In this document: positions 25,133 to 37,140 of the stretch, piece by piece
Layout: each line of letters starts with the position of its first letter
Numbering within the stretch: the stretch's first letter is position 1
Source: Pegoplata infirma
Lineage: Eukaryota > Arthropoda > Insecta > Diptera > Anthomyiidae
Assembly: GCA_963921195.1 (NCBI GenBank)
Contig: OY992536.1
Location: 112,122,778-112,186,777 of the forward strand
Direction of reading: 5' to 3'
DNA: 64,000 bases
The notes under the pieces: model-generated
Database searches by the model: none
What the model saw: only the letters and a program-made list of their open reading frames with translations
Told to the model about the DNA's origin: nothing
Position numbers and translations under genes: made by a program

Positions 25133-27239
25133 GTGTGCAATTACAATTCTGGCGTTGACTTTGAATTTTGTGTAAAGAGAGGGCGTTTGATTTAAACAAA
25201 GGCTTTGGCTTTGAATTTTGTTCTGGCGTTTGTTTGTATACACACTTGAGTTTTTCACGGGAATTCCCGGGACGGGAATTCCCGGGAATTCCCGTAAATT
25301 TTCGATCCCGAAATCCCGGGAAATAGAGCGGGAATTCCCGGGAATTTTAGTTTCTTTGAAATTGTTGATTTTTCGACTTCTATTGATTATTTAGTATGTG
25401 ATTTTTTAGAGATTTTATTAAAATTCTTGATAATTGATGTCAGAAACGTACGCAGGGACCATGAGAGCCCAAAAAGAGAGACGTTCTAACTAAAAAATGT
25501 CATGAAATCTGAGACTTACGAAATAAAAAAAAAGTCTCACAATATCTAAATTTCGATAGGATATAATTACACAGTGATAAAAAATCTAAATTTAAAATCG
25601 GAATAGAATGAAACCAAAAGCAAATTAAAGTTTACATTTTACATAACAAAGCCATCAAGAGGTTTTTTTAATTCAGCGCTAGATAATTTTTTACACGTAT
25701 TTTAAAGCAATTAAAGCTTTTGTGTACTAAACATGTCCTACATTAGGGGTCTAAACATAAGCTCGAAATTATGTTAGCTACAACCGGTATGAAATTCGCT
25801 GTGATCGGTCCCGTACCTATTTACTGAATAGCCAAATTAATAAAAATAATCCACTGTTCACCGTTGCGTATGATTGTTATTTAAAGGCAATTACAAAAAT
25901 TAATCATACGCCCTATACAATTTTTAAGCAATTATTATTATAATTATAATAAAAGTTCACCAACTTCAAATGCGTGCAAAAAAAATTAGCGCTAAACCAA
26001 AAAAAAAGTGTCGAGGGTTTTATTATGCTTTCATTTGCTTTTTGCTTCATCCCACTCCGATTTTGGTTGTTGGGCTGTGTTATCAGATCCTGATACTTTT
26101 TTTCAGAAGCTAAGAAATTTTTTTCTGAGAACTGCATTATAAAAAATTGCAGTATGATTATTTGTTTCTTTAGAAAATATTTATGTCTCTGGACATGATT
26201 CTTTTTAAATCGACAAATTGATATAAAATCTGTGTAAAGGATGACAGTTTTTTTAGAAACCAGGATTTTTAATTTTTGGGGTAAATTTTCTTATAATTTC
26301 ATTTCTCTGAAACAGTTACATTCAGTTTCAGAAACATAATAGAGAAATTCCTGTGAATTAGTTTCATTGTGTTTTATAGGCAAAGCGTTGAGAACCAATT
26401 GTAAAAATGAACTAACAACAAGATGAATTAGAATAAATGATGAATTTTATTATTAAAACAGATAAAGCGATGTGAAATAACATATTCCCTTAAAAATACT
26501 TTTAAACGACTTCGATATATTTGGACCGTTTTATTTATAAGAACTGGGTAACAAAAATTGTTCTTTTTTTCTCGAAACTTATTTTTTTTCTGTTTTAAAG
26601 GTACTAAATAAGATTTTTATGGTGTTAATAAACATTATAAATAGTGTAATCGCATTCATAAGGTTTTTATATATTTTTTTGACAAAAAAATTGGGTTTTT
26701 AGTTATTGCGGGAATTCCCGGGATCCTGGGAAATTTAAAAATGAATCCCGCTTTCCCGGGAAATGAAAAAGTCCGGGAAAAGAAAAACTCTAATACACAC
26801 ACACAAAGAAGAACAGAAATATAATTATTTGGTGGAAGAAAAATAAATTTTTCCTGAAAATTATTTTTTTTTGGTGAAACATAAAACTCCTTTGGTTTTT
26901 TTATTGATATTTTTTTGATACTTGTTTTTTTTTTTTTAAATAATTGGCGGTAAATTATATTTTCACTTTCTTTTATATGTACTTTCTTCTAATTTTCCAA
27001 TACACAGATGTGTTTCATAAACAAGATATGAAACACATCACAAAATCAACCCTTTTTTTGTAAAAGACTGGCAACGCCAAAGCAAGAAAAAAATACTCAC
27101 GAGAGAGCAAAGCCAAGAAAATAGAATTGATTCTATTCTGGCTTTGAAACGCTAGCGTTGGCTTTGAATTTTGTTTTACATACAAAATGAATGGGAACGA
27201 GCAAAATTCAAGGCCAACGCCAGAATTGTAATTGCACAC
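25133..27239. mobile_element. PIF/Harbinger-like element with TTA duplication
   Basis: Perfect inverted ends GTGTGCAATTACAATTCTGG CGTTG at 25133 and 27239, flanked by TTA (25130-25132, 27240-27242). The opposite arm of the surrounding palindrome reads CCGGATTAAGATTAGG, the empty site with one TTA. Inside both ends the motif GGCTTTGAATTTTG recurs several times. No transposase is present; a hAT-like element occupies the middle. Confidence 0.8.
25247..26793. mobile_element. hAT-like element with GGGAATTCCCGGGAA repeats
   Basis: Left end TGAGTTTTTCACGGGAATTC, right end the inverse of TTAGAGTTTTTCTTTTCCCG. Flanks TACACACT and TACACACA differ by one base, consistent with an 8-bp duplication. Both ends carry clustered palindromic CGGGAATTCCCGGGA words (about 25260-25345 and 26709-26780). 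The centre is A/T-rich and non-coding. Superfamily inferred from duplication length. Confidence 0.65.
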
Positions 27240-27984
27240 TTAAGATTAGGATTAACTCTATTTAGTTAAAAATTGGGTCATATCAAGTCCAGACATTTTT
27301 TTAATTTTTTTTTTCTGAATCTACATACAATTAGTAAATATAAACAGGAAAACAAATTAAGCGTTGTCCAAAATGTAAAATGGTATAAATAAATCTGAGT
27401 TAATCCTAGGATTTAACTATATTTATTTTTCATTCTTTACATTTTGGTCAAAGCTTAATTTGATTTCCTGTTTATATTTACTAATTGTATGTAATTTCAG
27501 AAAAAAAATATAAAAAAAATCTGGACCTGATTTGACCCGTTTTTTAACAAAATAAAATTAATCCTAATCTTAATCCGGTCTGCAAAAAACAAGGCTAATG
27601 TATCCAATCTGATAAAATAATTTCTAATTTCACGTTTAAAATTCCCAAAAATTTTACCAGATTTCATCTAATTATATAAAAATGTATCTAATTTTAACAG
27701 ATAAGATATGATTTAATACAATTAGATAGACCCATTTTTGGGATCAAACTTAATCAAATTTGATATTATTTTATCAAAAATAATAGAATTTGATATAATA
27801 GTATAATATTCGATCCGCCAATTTTCGGATCAAAATTAAAATGGATTTACATGAAAGCATATCTGTTCATATAAAATTAAATATTGCGTCACATAACTTT
27901 TTTTTACTCGGGTCATATTATTTTATTTAATTATATCAACCGTACACCTTTTAATCCGAATCATGATTAAATTATATATTACTA

Positions 27985-29825
27985 CACTCAAAAAAAAAAG
28001 TTTGTAAAATGACATAAAATCGCCGTGATTTTACGGGGCAGGTTTTGTAAAATATGTACTAGCAAGAATCCCCGTAATGTTACGGGGATAATTTGTAATT
28101 TGATTTGACAAAAAATTGTGTCAATTTACAATTTTTTTTGTAAAATATTAACTTTGAGGTGAACATTTTTTTTGGAAATTTACAAAAAATTTGGTAAATT
28201 TACAAAACAAAATTGTACACTTACAGAAAAGGGTTGTTATTATACAAAGAAAATATAGAAAATGAAAAAAATTAATTGTAGATTAACAAATTATTTGGTT
28301 AAACTACTGTTTTTACCGCAAAAAAATATTGAAAAACTGGCATATTTACAATAAAAATTGTAAATTTGTAAAACAAATTGTAAACTTACAAAAACAAAAT
28401 TGTAAATTTACAAATTGTTTGGTTAAACTACCGTTTTCATGGCAAAAAACTTGTATATTTACAATAAAAATTGGTAAATTTATAATTTTTATTGTAAATA
28501 TACCATTTATTCTTATTTTTGCCGTAAAAACAGTAATTTAACCAAATAATTTGTAAATTTACAATATTGATTCTGTATTTTCTACTTAATTTTTGTAATA
28601 TTACAACTTTTTTCTGTAAGTATACAATTTTGTTTTTTAAATTTTCATGTGTGTTTTGTAAATTTACAAAAAATTTGGTTTATTTAAATATTTGTTTTGT
28701 AAATTTAAAGGGTTTTTTCCATTGGTGCATCTTATTTTTCTTTTTTTGGCAGCTGGAGTAGCACTTCAACAACCTGAAATGATTTTTTTTTTCACTTGAA
28801 CACTTTTAACAAACTTTTTAAAGTAAAACACTGCATTTTTTTATTTTTTTTCGGCATTTCGTTTTTCTTAAGTAGAACATATGAGAATTGCAAAGGAGGC
28901 TACACAAGAAATTTCTTATATTATCAGGAAAAATTAGACAAAAAAAATTTTGGATATTGTAGATTGGATGTTTGAGTACTTGTTAAAATAAGAAAAACTT
29001 AATTTTTCATAATTGACAGATTTTCATTGACATTTTAGGTGCCAAATTAAAAAAAAAATTACCAAAAAAATATGGTAAAATTACCAAAAAAATTGTAAAA
29101 ATGCAAAAAAACTAGAACAATTATATAGTAGAAACACATAAAAATTGTGGTATTTTACTTAACACGAATTACCAAAAAATGGTGTAAAAATTAAATTTTT
29201 TTTCTAAAGTTTTCAATTAGTTGAACAATTTTTGTGTCCGGAACTTAAAAAATTTCCAAATTTTTTTTTCATGAAATTTTTTATTTATAAAAAATTATTT
29301 TTAACTAAATTTTTTACTCCAAAACGCAAAAAAAAATCTGAACTTAGAAAATTTTTGAGTGTCCTATTGTTGAATAATTTTTTTTTTTGTAAAACAACAT
29401 TAATTCTAGTAATAAAATAAGTTTTGTAAAATTACATTGGAATTTTGTACTTTTCAGTACATACATTTCAAACTGAAAACCTTGTAAACGATCTTAAAAT
29501 AAAAATGTTTGTAATAAAACATTTTTTTGGTAGAAAGACTAATTAACATCAAGTAAAATTTTGTTGTACAATTACAGTTTTCTTGTGTAAAAAAACTAAA
29601 CACCTTGTAATATTTTTTTAGTTTGTAAAATAATTCTCTTTTTTGTAAATTTACCTAAAAAATTTGTAAAATAAATTTACCAACATATAATAGTAAAATT
29701 ACAAAGCAAACTGTAGTTTTCGTTTTATTAAATATACAACAATTTTTGTAAAAAGACAAAAATATTAGTAAAATAGAATTACAAGACCTTTTACTTGTAA
29801 TTTTACAAACTTTTTTTTTTGAGTG
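27985..29825 (-). mobile_element. TA-TIR element, H1-carrying family, copy E
   Basis: CACTCAAAAAAAAAAG at 27985 to TTTTTGAGTG at 29825, flanked by TA (27983-27984, 29826-29827). The relative at 37864-38695 shows the uninterrupted site. GC hairpins are at the left end (about 28019-28088, one arm mutated). The H1-like remnant is on the minus strand at about 28715-28810. Confidence 0.9.
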
Positions 29826-29880
29826 TACATATGACTGCATTAAAAAAATTTAGAAAATATCTCACGGATGTATAATCATA

Positions 29881-32454
29881 CACTCAAAAAAAGAAAACTG
29901 TAATGTTAGCAAAAAAAGCTTGTATACCTACAAGAACATTTGCTGATTTTGAACCCACAATTTTTTTGGTAAAGTTAGCAAAAATGTTTTGCCAAAAATT
30001 AGTTAACTAAATTTTTTTTTATTTCAACTTAGTTCATATACATTTGAGGACCCCATTGGGTTCGGACCCGATAGGTCCAGACCCCGATGGGCCTAGACCT
30101 AGTTGGGTTCCTTAAAAATAGTTATAGTTTTTGATCCAAAATTTGTGTCCGTTTTGCTCTACCTTGCTTAGTTTTTGAGATACATGATTTTAGGGGACCA
30201 CCGGGGTTTTGAGAATTACAAAACTCGATAACTTCAAAAATATTACTCGGAGAGCTTTTGATTATTCTGCGGTCTTGTTCTACGTATTGAGAGCCACAAA
30301 AATGCTTTTGGACTTTTTGTTGTGTCGGCAATATTTACCGAGATATGAGCATTTTAAAATTTTCGGGAATGCTAACTTTTTTGGATCCAAAGTTAGGACC
30401 CATTAGGGTCCACACATGTGAAGAGGACCGCCGATACTACACTCAAAAAAAAAAGTTTGTAAAATGACATAAAATCCCCGTGATTTTACGGGGCAGGTTT
30501 TGTAAAATATGTACTAGCAAGAATCCCCGTAAAGTTACGGGGATAATTTGTAAATTGATTTAACAAAAGAAAATGTAAATTTACAATTTTTTTTTGTAAA
30601 ATATCATCTTCGAGGTGAACATTTTTTTTGTAAATTTGCAAAAAATTTGGTAAATTTACAAAACAAAATTGTAAACTTACAGAAAAAGGTTGTTATTTTA
30701 CAAGGAAAAATAGAAAATGAAAAAAATAAATTGTAGATTAAAATATTATTTGGTTAAACTACTGTTTTTTATGCAAAAAACTTGTAAATTTACAATAAAA
30801 AGTGGTAAATTTACAATTTTTATTGTATATGTACCATTTTTCCTTATTTTTTTGCCATAAAAACAGTAGTTTAACCATAAAATTTGTAAATTTACAATAT
30901 TGTTTTTGTATTTTCTATTTCATTTTTGTAAAATTACAACTTTTTTCGTAAGTATACAATTTTGTTTTTTAAATTTTCATATTTGTTTTGTAAATTTACA
31001 AAAAAATTGGTTTATTTACATATTGGTTTTGTAAATTTAAAGGTTTTTTCCATTGGTTCATCTTATTCTTCCTTCTTCGGCAGCTGGAGTAGCACTTCAA
31101 CAACCTGAAAAGATTTTTTTCACTTGAGCACTTTTAACAAACTTTTTAATGTATAGCACTGCACTTTTTTATTTTTTTCGACATTTCGTTTTTCTTAAGT
31201 AGAACATATGAGAATTGCGAAGGAGGCTACACAAGAAATTTCTTATATTTTCAGGAAAAATTAGTCAAAAAATAACAATTTTTTTTTGAATTTTTAATTA
31301 TTTTCACAAGTATTTTTAAAAAATCGGAAAAAAAATTTTGGATATTGTAGATTGGATGTTTAAGTACCAGTTAAAATAAGAAAAAGTTGATTTTTCATAA
31401 TTGGCAGCTTTCTATTGACATTTTAGGTACCAAATTTAAAAAAAAAATACCAAAAAAATATGGTAAAATCACCAAAAAAAATGGTAAAAATACAAAAAAA
31501 AAAAACTATAACAATTATATAGTAGAAACACATAAAAATTGTGGTATTTTACTTAACGCAAATTACCAAAAAAATGGTGTAAAAATTATTTTTAACTAAA
31601 GTTTTTACTCCAAAACGCAAAAAAAAAAAATCTGAACTTTGAAAATTTTTGTGTGTCCTATTGTTGAATAATTATTTTTTTTTTGTAAAACAACATTAAT
31701 TCTAGTAATAAAATAAGTTTTGTAAAATTATATTGGAGTTTTGTACTTTTCAATACATACATTTCAAACTGAAAACCTTGTAAACGATCTTAAAAAAAAA
31801 TGTTTGTAATAAAACATTTTTTTGGTAAAAAGACTAAATAACATCAAGTAAAATTATGTTGTACAATTACAGTTTTCTTGTGTAAAAAAACTAAACACCT
31901 TGTAATATTTTTTTAATTTGTAAAATAATTCACTTTTTTGTAAATTTACCTAAAAAATATGTAAAATAAATTTACCAACATATAATAGTAAAATTACAAA
32001 GCAAACTGTAGTTTTCGTTTTATTAAATATACAACAATTTTTGTAAAAAGACAAAAATATTAGTAAAATAGAATTACAAGACCTTTTACTTGTAAATTTA
32101 CAAACTTTTTTTTTGAGTGTATGGAGAGCCCGAGAACCAAAAATGGCCTCCATTTTGCTCTATCTGGCTTAGTTTCCGAGATAGCGCCATTTAAAGTTTT
32201 CTGAAAATAAAAAAAAAATTACCATTTATTTTTGCTAATATTAGCAAAAAAGCTTGTAAAAATTTGGTCAACTCAATTTTAAATTTAGCAAAAAAATTAG
32301 TTCAAATTTTGTTTAAAATTGCTAATGCGCTAAATGAAGTTTACAAGATATTTTTGCTAACATGCTAATCTCAACTAAAAATTTGCTAAAAGTTAGCTAA
32401 CCAGCATTAGCAAAAAAAAAAATAAGTAAATCTACTAATGTATTATTTTGAGTG
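29881..32454 (+). mobile_element. TA-TIR element, GCTAACTTAGC type, copy J1 with insertion
   Basis: CACTCAAAAAAAGAAAACTG at 29881 and TATTATTTTGAGTG at 32454, flanked by TA. The core (30030-30437 and 32122-32300) contains ACCCCATTGGGTTCGGACCC and GGACCACCGGGGTTTTGAGA lines that recur in copy J2 at 57395-58846. Copy J2 reads GATACTATGGAGAG where J1 has an H1-family element inserted, which confirms that insertion. Confidence 0.88.
30440..32119 (-). mobile_element. TA-TIR element, H1-carrying family, copy F
   Basis: CACTCAAAAAAAAAAGTTTG at 30440 to TTTTTGAGTG at 32119, flanked by TA (30438-30439, 32120-32121); the empty site is in J2. Both GC hairpins are present (about 30475-30495 and 30524-30543). 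The H1-like remnant is on the minus strand at about 31050-31140. Slightly shorter than the other copies through small internal deletions. Confidence 0.9.
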
Positions 32455-32518
32455 TATATAATTTATTATGTTTGTATCAAGTTATATATTGTAATATATG
32501 TTTATTTTTGCTCGGATT

Positions 32519-32769
32519 GCGTCAATTAAAAAATTACTTATTTTTTTCAAAATTTTTTTCCCCATATATTTTTCTGTGTAAGTATGTTGGAAAGAAATGT
32601 TGTAGTTAAAAATGAATGGGAGTTGGTCCAACATTTTACCACTCTAGGAGCGATGCCGGGGCAAATGTGGGGCAAATGGCTTCTCATCGGTGCAAAAGTA
32701 AAGAATTAAATCCAAAAACGGCCCCTAACAAAATGTATAAAAAACCACCCAGAAAACTTTGCAATACTC
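32519..32769. repeat. Fragment of the TGGGGTCGGCC...CCACTCTAGG repeat
   Basis: GGGAGTTGGTCCAACATTTTACCACTCTAGGAG... near 32617-32700 resembles the units of the palindromic array at 51.6-54.3 kb and 56.0-56.3 kb. No coding potential supported. Confidence 0.45.
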
Positions 32770-33359
32770 ACAAGGGAAGTATCTCAACCCTTATGAACCG
32801 ATTTGCCTGAAACTTAAAATATATATAAATGAGACGATTTTAAGGTTGGGGTGTCTCGGCTTTTCGGCCATATCAGTGTCTCAAAATTTCGTTGTCCCCT
32901 TATGAAACCATATGGACCTCCGGGAAAATTTCGATAACTCACGAACTAACAGGAATATCCTCTAGAGCAAAAATACGTGTCGACTTAAATTTAATAAAGA
33001 TTATTTCGTATTCATATGGACATCGTAGCTCTATATCTTCATATAAATACCCCCCAAAACTTTCACATTTTCATGAAAAAAGTATTTAACGAAGCTAAGC
33101 TTTTACAAGGTTATGCCACCGTTGGATAGCCATTAAAAAAACCTTTCTTCTCATATGTAAACATCATGTAGTTTTTAAAAAAGAAATGGCTGAAAAATCC
33201 AAAAACCAATTTTTTCGTCATTTTTTGACCCATGTTTTGAACCCCTAAATCCCCGATATGTCCGATAAGCCGAGACACCCCAACCTTAGAATTGTCTCTT
33301 TTATATACATTTTACGTTTCATGCAAATCGGTTCATATGGGTTGAGATACTTCCCTTGT
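32770..33359. mobile_element. ACAAGGGAAGT element, copy 1
   Basis: The ends are perfect inverse copies of ACAAGGGAAGTATCTCAACC over about 20 bases and continue as about 100-base inverted arms with roughly 90% match. Length 590 bp. No clear target duplication. A related element of similar length is at 57544-58123. Non-coding. Confidence 0.75.
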
Positions 33360-33858
33360 CAGAAGAAAATCAGAAAAATGATGTAAAAATTGTGGAAAAA
33401 TTTAAGAACACATCTGAATTAAAACTCAGAAACTTCTTAATATTTAAAAATTAAAAACTTAAACCATCTGGATAATCCCAAAAAATCAATCTTACATGTT
33501 TTTTTCGGAATTTTTGAAATAATTTAAACAATTTTAAAATATTAAGTTTAAATATTAAATATAAATATAATATAATAAATAAAATATAATAATTAATAAA
33601 GTATTAAGTTTTAAATTTATTATATTTCTGGATACTCTATGAATTTTTCCTTCCGTATTAGCAATACATATATGTATATCGTTTCCTTGTACATATTTTT
33701 AAACTACATATTTATATAAAAATTCAAATATATTTCAGCTCAAAAAAAAAACAGAAATGAAGCATTATCAAGTTCAATGGCTGGCGAAATACAATGAATC
33801 ATCATCATAATTAAACAAATGGTTTTTGCATAGTTTTTTTTTTCTTGTTTATTTAAAG
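33360..33858. other. A/T-rich DNA, no gene seen
   Basis: Includes an A/T-only stretch at about 33530-33620. An 84-codon minus frame at 33740-33994 crosses into the hAT element and is not a gene. Confidence 0.4.
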
Positions 33859-34651
33859 CAGTGTTGCCACTTTCTGGATAATTATCCAAAAGGGGGACAA
33901 TTTTAAAATCCTTGGATAATTTTTGGATAGTGATATTTTTTGTGTAATTTTTGTGTAATTTTACCTCAATGAAGTTCCAACTTTTATTTATCATTTTATC
34001 GACATTTTTGACTTAAAAAATCATGACAAAATCGACTTTAAAAATTTTGATTTACAAATACAAGATAAAAAATGACAAACATAAATATTTGGACCACTAA
34101 AGTTGTTTTGAGAATCCCTATTCCCAAATCTGAATGTTTTTTTTTCAACATTTTTTAATATCCCCATATTGGGGGACACTTTCCCCCACGCGATAAATGT
34201 TGGCAAGTTGATTTATAATGATTATTACTCTTAATTATAAAAATTATATCAATATTAAAACCATTTTATCATTATTAAAAGTATTTTTTTTATCCACGCC
34301 TACAAAAGGAAAATTGTTTAATTTTTTGAACAAAAATACAAAAAAATCATTAAAAAATTTTGTTTTTCAGAGGTTGGTTTAATTTTTTAAGGGGGAAACA
34401 TTTTTCCACCTGAACCGATTTTGCCCATTTACAAACTTCAAAATCGTACGCCATCTTTGTTTGGAATTTATCCAAATAGGCGCAAAACAGTTTTTTTGTT
34501 CATTTTGCATACGTTATTGCTTATTGCCAACAAAAAAATCAGGTGTAGGACATGGGTTACAAACGGAATGACAAAATAAAAAAATTTGTGTAATTTGTGA
34601 GATTTTGGATAATTTTGTGTGTAATTTTCAATTCCAGTGGTGGCAACACTG
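33859..34651. mobile_element. hAT-like element CAGTGTTGCCAC
   Basis: CAGTGTTGCCAC at 33859 and GTGGCAACACTG at 34651 are perfect inverses, flanked by the exact 8-bp duplication ATTTAAAG (33851-33858, 34652-34659). GGATAATT words recur inside both ends. 793 bp, of which the middle is a DINE relic; no transposase. Confidence 0.9.
34140..34580 (-). mobile_element. DINE-1/Helentron relic in a hAT element
   Basis: On the minus strand, from TTGTCATTCCGTTTGTAACC near 34577, the order resembles the relic at 1740-2352: the CCCCC/GGGGG block with CGCGATAAATGTTGG at 34190 and TTTTTTAAGGGGGAAAC at 34400. The satellite block and tail are lost. Confidence 0.55.
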
Positions 34652-34854
34652 ATTTAAAGTTTTAAAAAACGCAACAAAAAAAAAAGAAACTTTTTCAACA
34701 TGCATTTTTATTGTTTGCTTGTGCCCTAAATTACAAAGTGTGGTACTGGGTATTATAAGATAATTCAAGAGTTTGTTACAATTTTAAATTCAGAGAAGTT
34801 AGATGTAGAGATGGGCGCGTGAGTAATTTTTGCTAACTTTGCTGAAAGAAACAG

Positions 34855-35960
34855 CCCGAGTAAAAATAATTTAATATGATCTTATATACTTTTGTATAGT
34901 CATATTATTTCATATATGATCTTGTGTGACACTATGTCTTGCGAGATAAATTTATATAATAAATTTTGATGTGCGATTTTTTTAATATGTCGCCATACAT
35001 AATTATATGTTGTAACATCTGGTCCCATGCATCATTCCAAATTTCTAAGTGTTTTATATAAAATTTTATCTGCCTCCATTATTTTTTAATTTTTCTAAGT
35101 TTTTTCCAAGAACATATTTTTATCGCAAATATTTGCAACGTGTTTTATATAAAATTTCATATGACTTCATATTTCTTTTATTTTTCGAAGTTTTTTCCAA
35201 GCACTACTTTTTTTTCACGAATATTTTCTAAGTATTTTATATAAAATTTTATATGACTCTATCTTTAAAATTTTTTCTAAGTTTTTTCAAGGAACATTTT
35301 TTTATCGCAAATATTTTCTAAAGGGTATTTTTCACTACCACACATTTCCATTATACAAGCGTAATTTCATCATGTTAGCGAAATATTTTTTTAAAAAATT
35401 TGGCCAGAAATTGTTCACTTATTAGATACGACTAGGTTTCAATCAAAAAAGAATCCAAAAATCTTTAGGAAGTTGGTAAATTTTGATGTGTATAATGGAA
35501 AAGTGTAATAGTGGAAAGTACCCTTAAGTGTTTTATATAAAATTATATATGACTCCATTTTTTTAAATTTTTCTAAGTTTTTCCAAGGACGAACTTTTTA
35601 TGAGAATATTTTCTAAGTGGTTTATATAAAATTTAACATGACTCCATTTTTGAAATTTTTTTGAAAGTTTTTTTCAAGAACAACAAATTTTTATTATTTT
35701 AATTTTTTAACTTTTTATTAAAAACTAAAAAAACATCCGATTTATAAAATTGTATAAATTTTAATATAATTGGATATATTTTTATATCATTGGATTAGAC
35801 CAAAACTCGTATCGAAGTCGATATAAAGTTATAAAACCTGATATTAATATATAATATTCGATCAAATTTTATGAAACCATTTTTCGTATTAGATTATATC
35901 AAAATAGACACGAACCCATATTTAATTATATATTGTGTCATATCATTTTTTTTACTCGGG
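34855..35960 (+). mobile_element. CCCGAGT element with 2-bp TSD, E2
   Basis: CCCGAGTAAAAATAATTTAA at 34855 and TTTTTTTACTCGGG at 35960, flanked by AG (34853-34854, 35961-35962). The left half holds four to five direct repeats of about 100 bases with CTAAGTGTTTTATATAAAAT and CAAGNACNNNTTTTTATCGC. A Harbinger-like MITE sits in one of them. Non-coding. Confidence 0.85.
35322..35524 (-). mobile_element. ~203-bp PIF/Harbinger-like MITE, copy 2
   Basis: AGGGTATTTTTCACTACCAC and the inverse end AGTACCCT, flanked by TAA (35319-35321, 35525-35527). Neighbouring direct repeats in E2 read TTTTCTAAGTGTTTTATATA, the empty site with a single TAA. Confidence 0.8.
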
Positions 35961-35962
35961 AG

Positions 35963-36520
35963 ATATGTTAACCTAAGTTATATATTCGCTTTTATGTTTA
36001 ATAAAAATCAGCTATTTTAAAATATTTTTTGGGTTTGTCAGTTAAACGAAAAAAACGGTTAACCGGTTTTTTTTATTCCGGTTTATCCGAGAATACCGGT
36101 TAACCGAAAAACTGGTTTTCCAAAATGTCGGTTTTTTATAAACACTAATTCGGATATAGTAGTCATCAATAAACATAATTCGTGCAATTGCATATTTTAA
36201 TTCGATACGATATCAATGACAACAACTATTTACTTAATTAATTTTATAATTGTGGCAATGTTAACAAATTAATGCAATATTTCCTGTATTAAATGCATTC
36301 AAAAATCAAATTTATTATCAACTGTTAAAGTTTGATAATAAAAATATGTTTTAACAAGTTTTGGGGACTTAAAAAAAAAAAAAAAATAAAAAAAATTATA
36401 TAAATTAAAAATTTCTTATTGTCCTTACAGGAACATTAGGGTGGCATAAATAATGAATTTTTCGAGTTTCGTCGATTACCGGGCAAATTATGGCTCGTTT
36501 TGGTCTAAAAACTATATGTT
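35963..36520. other. A/T-rich DNA, no gene seen
   Basis: A run of GGTTAACCGG-like words near 36050-36120 (several AACCGGTTTTT / CCGGTT copies in both orientations) is the only structure noted. No gene. Confidence 0.45.
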
Positions 36521-36529
36521 TAAATTTTA

Positions 36530-37086
36530 AGCGAAATCGGTCCCAAAATATATATCCACTAGGGCTGAGAAGGTTAAAGGGGTAAAAAGGTACTTTCTAT
36601 ATTTCCACAAACCACAGAAGCTAGGGACTTGAAATTTGGAATGTAGATGCACCTCCCGGAATAAATATCCACTAAGGATAGGTTTTCTGAAATGTGGATT
36701 TTAAGGGGAAATAAGGGGTAAAAAAAGGCACTTTGGTACTTTTTATATTTCCACAAACCACTAAAGCGAGTGACTTGAAATTTGGAATGTAGATGCACCT
36801 CCCGGAATATAGATCCACTAAGGCTGGGTTTTTGGAAATGTTGATTCTATGGGTATAAAAGGGGCAAAAAAGGTACATTAGTACTTTTTATATTTCCACA
36901 ACCACTGGAATTGGAATGTAGGTGCGCCTCCCGAAATATAAATTCACTAAGGGTGGGTTTTTGGAAATGTTGATTCTAAGGGGGTAAAAGGGGTAAAAAT
37001 GTACATTATTACTTTTTATATTTCCACAAACCACAGAAGCTAGGGACTTGAAATTTAGAATGTAGATGCGCCTCCCGGAATACTTA
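36530..37086. repeat. Tandem array, ~150-base units, left part
   Basis: About four units with GGTACTTTNTATATTTCCAC, AAACCACAGAAGCTAGGGAC, TTGAAATTTGGAATGTAGAT, GCACCTCCCGGAATAT, CCACTAAGG and GGGGTAAAAAGG. The array continues at 39630-40140 after the inserted palindrome. Overlapping minus-strand frames (36574-37103) all derive from these units and are not genes. Confidence 0.8.
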
Positions 37087-37140
37087 CACCGTCCGACAGC
37101 CAATATTAAACATGAACCAGATGATATACGTCAGAAAGTA

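Larger units (their letters stand above)
25106..27597. mobile_element. Foldback palindrome interrupted by a Harbinger-like element
   Basis: The left arm GGCTTGTTTTTTGCAGACCG is followed by GATTA, then the insertion, then AGATTAGGATTAAC. The right arm carries the inverse of TTGTTTTTTGCAGACCGGAT with TAAGATTAGGATTAA. Without the insertion it is a palindrome of about 385 bases. The outer target duplication could not be resolved. Confidence 0.65.
24513..27912 (+). mobile_element. CCCGAGT element with 2-bp TSD, E1 (3.4 kb with insertions)
   Basis: CCCGAGTAAAAAAG at 24513 and the inverse end TTTTTTACTCGGG at 27912, flanked by TC (24511-24512, 27913-27914). The relative at 37864-38695 carries the uninterrupted site (GACCCTCATATAATT on the inverse strand), which shows a 2-bp duplication. 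The right part (27600-27912) is similar to the right part of the element at 34855-35960. Inside are a palindrome, a Harbinger-like element and a hAT-like element in succession. Confidence 0.88.
13573..32516 (-). mobile_element. CCCGAGT element swollen to 18.9 kb by nested insertions
   Basis: Short segments at 13573-13616, 15500-15771, 24116-24150, 24355-24512, 27913-27984, 29826-29880 and 32455-32516 match, in order, the inverse of the intact 832-bp relative at 37864-38695. Everything between them is inserted. The ends are ACCGAGTAAAAA and TTTTTGCTCGGA, the family's CCCGAG...CTCGGG with one mutated terminal base each, flanked by TT (13571-13572, 32517-32518). Each junction restores the sequence of the relative once the insertion and one TSD copy are removed. 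Well under 1 kb of original element remains. Confidence 0.85.

Noticed and set aside
33740..33994. 84-codon minus frame
   Set aside because: Straddles the border of the hAT element at 33859; no family.
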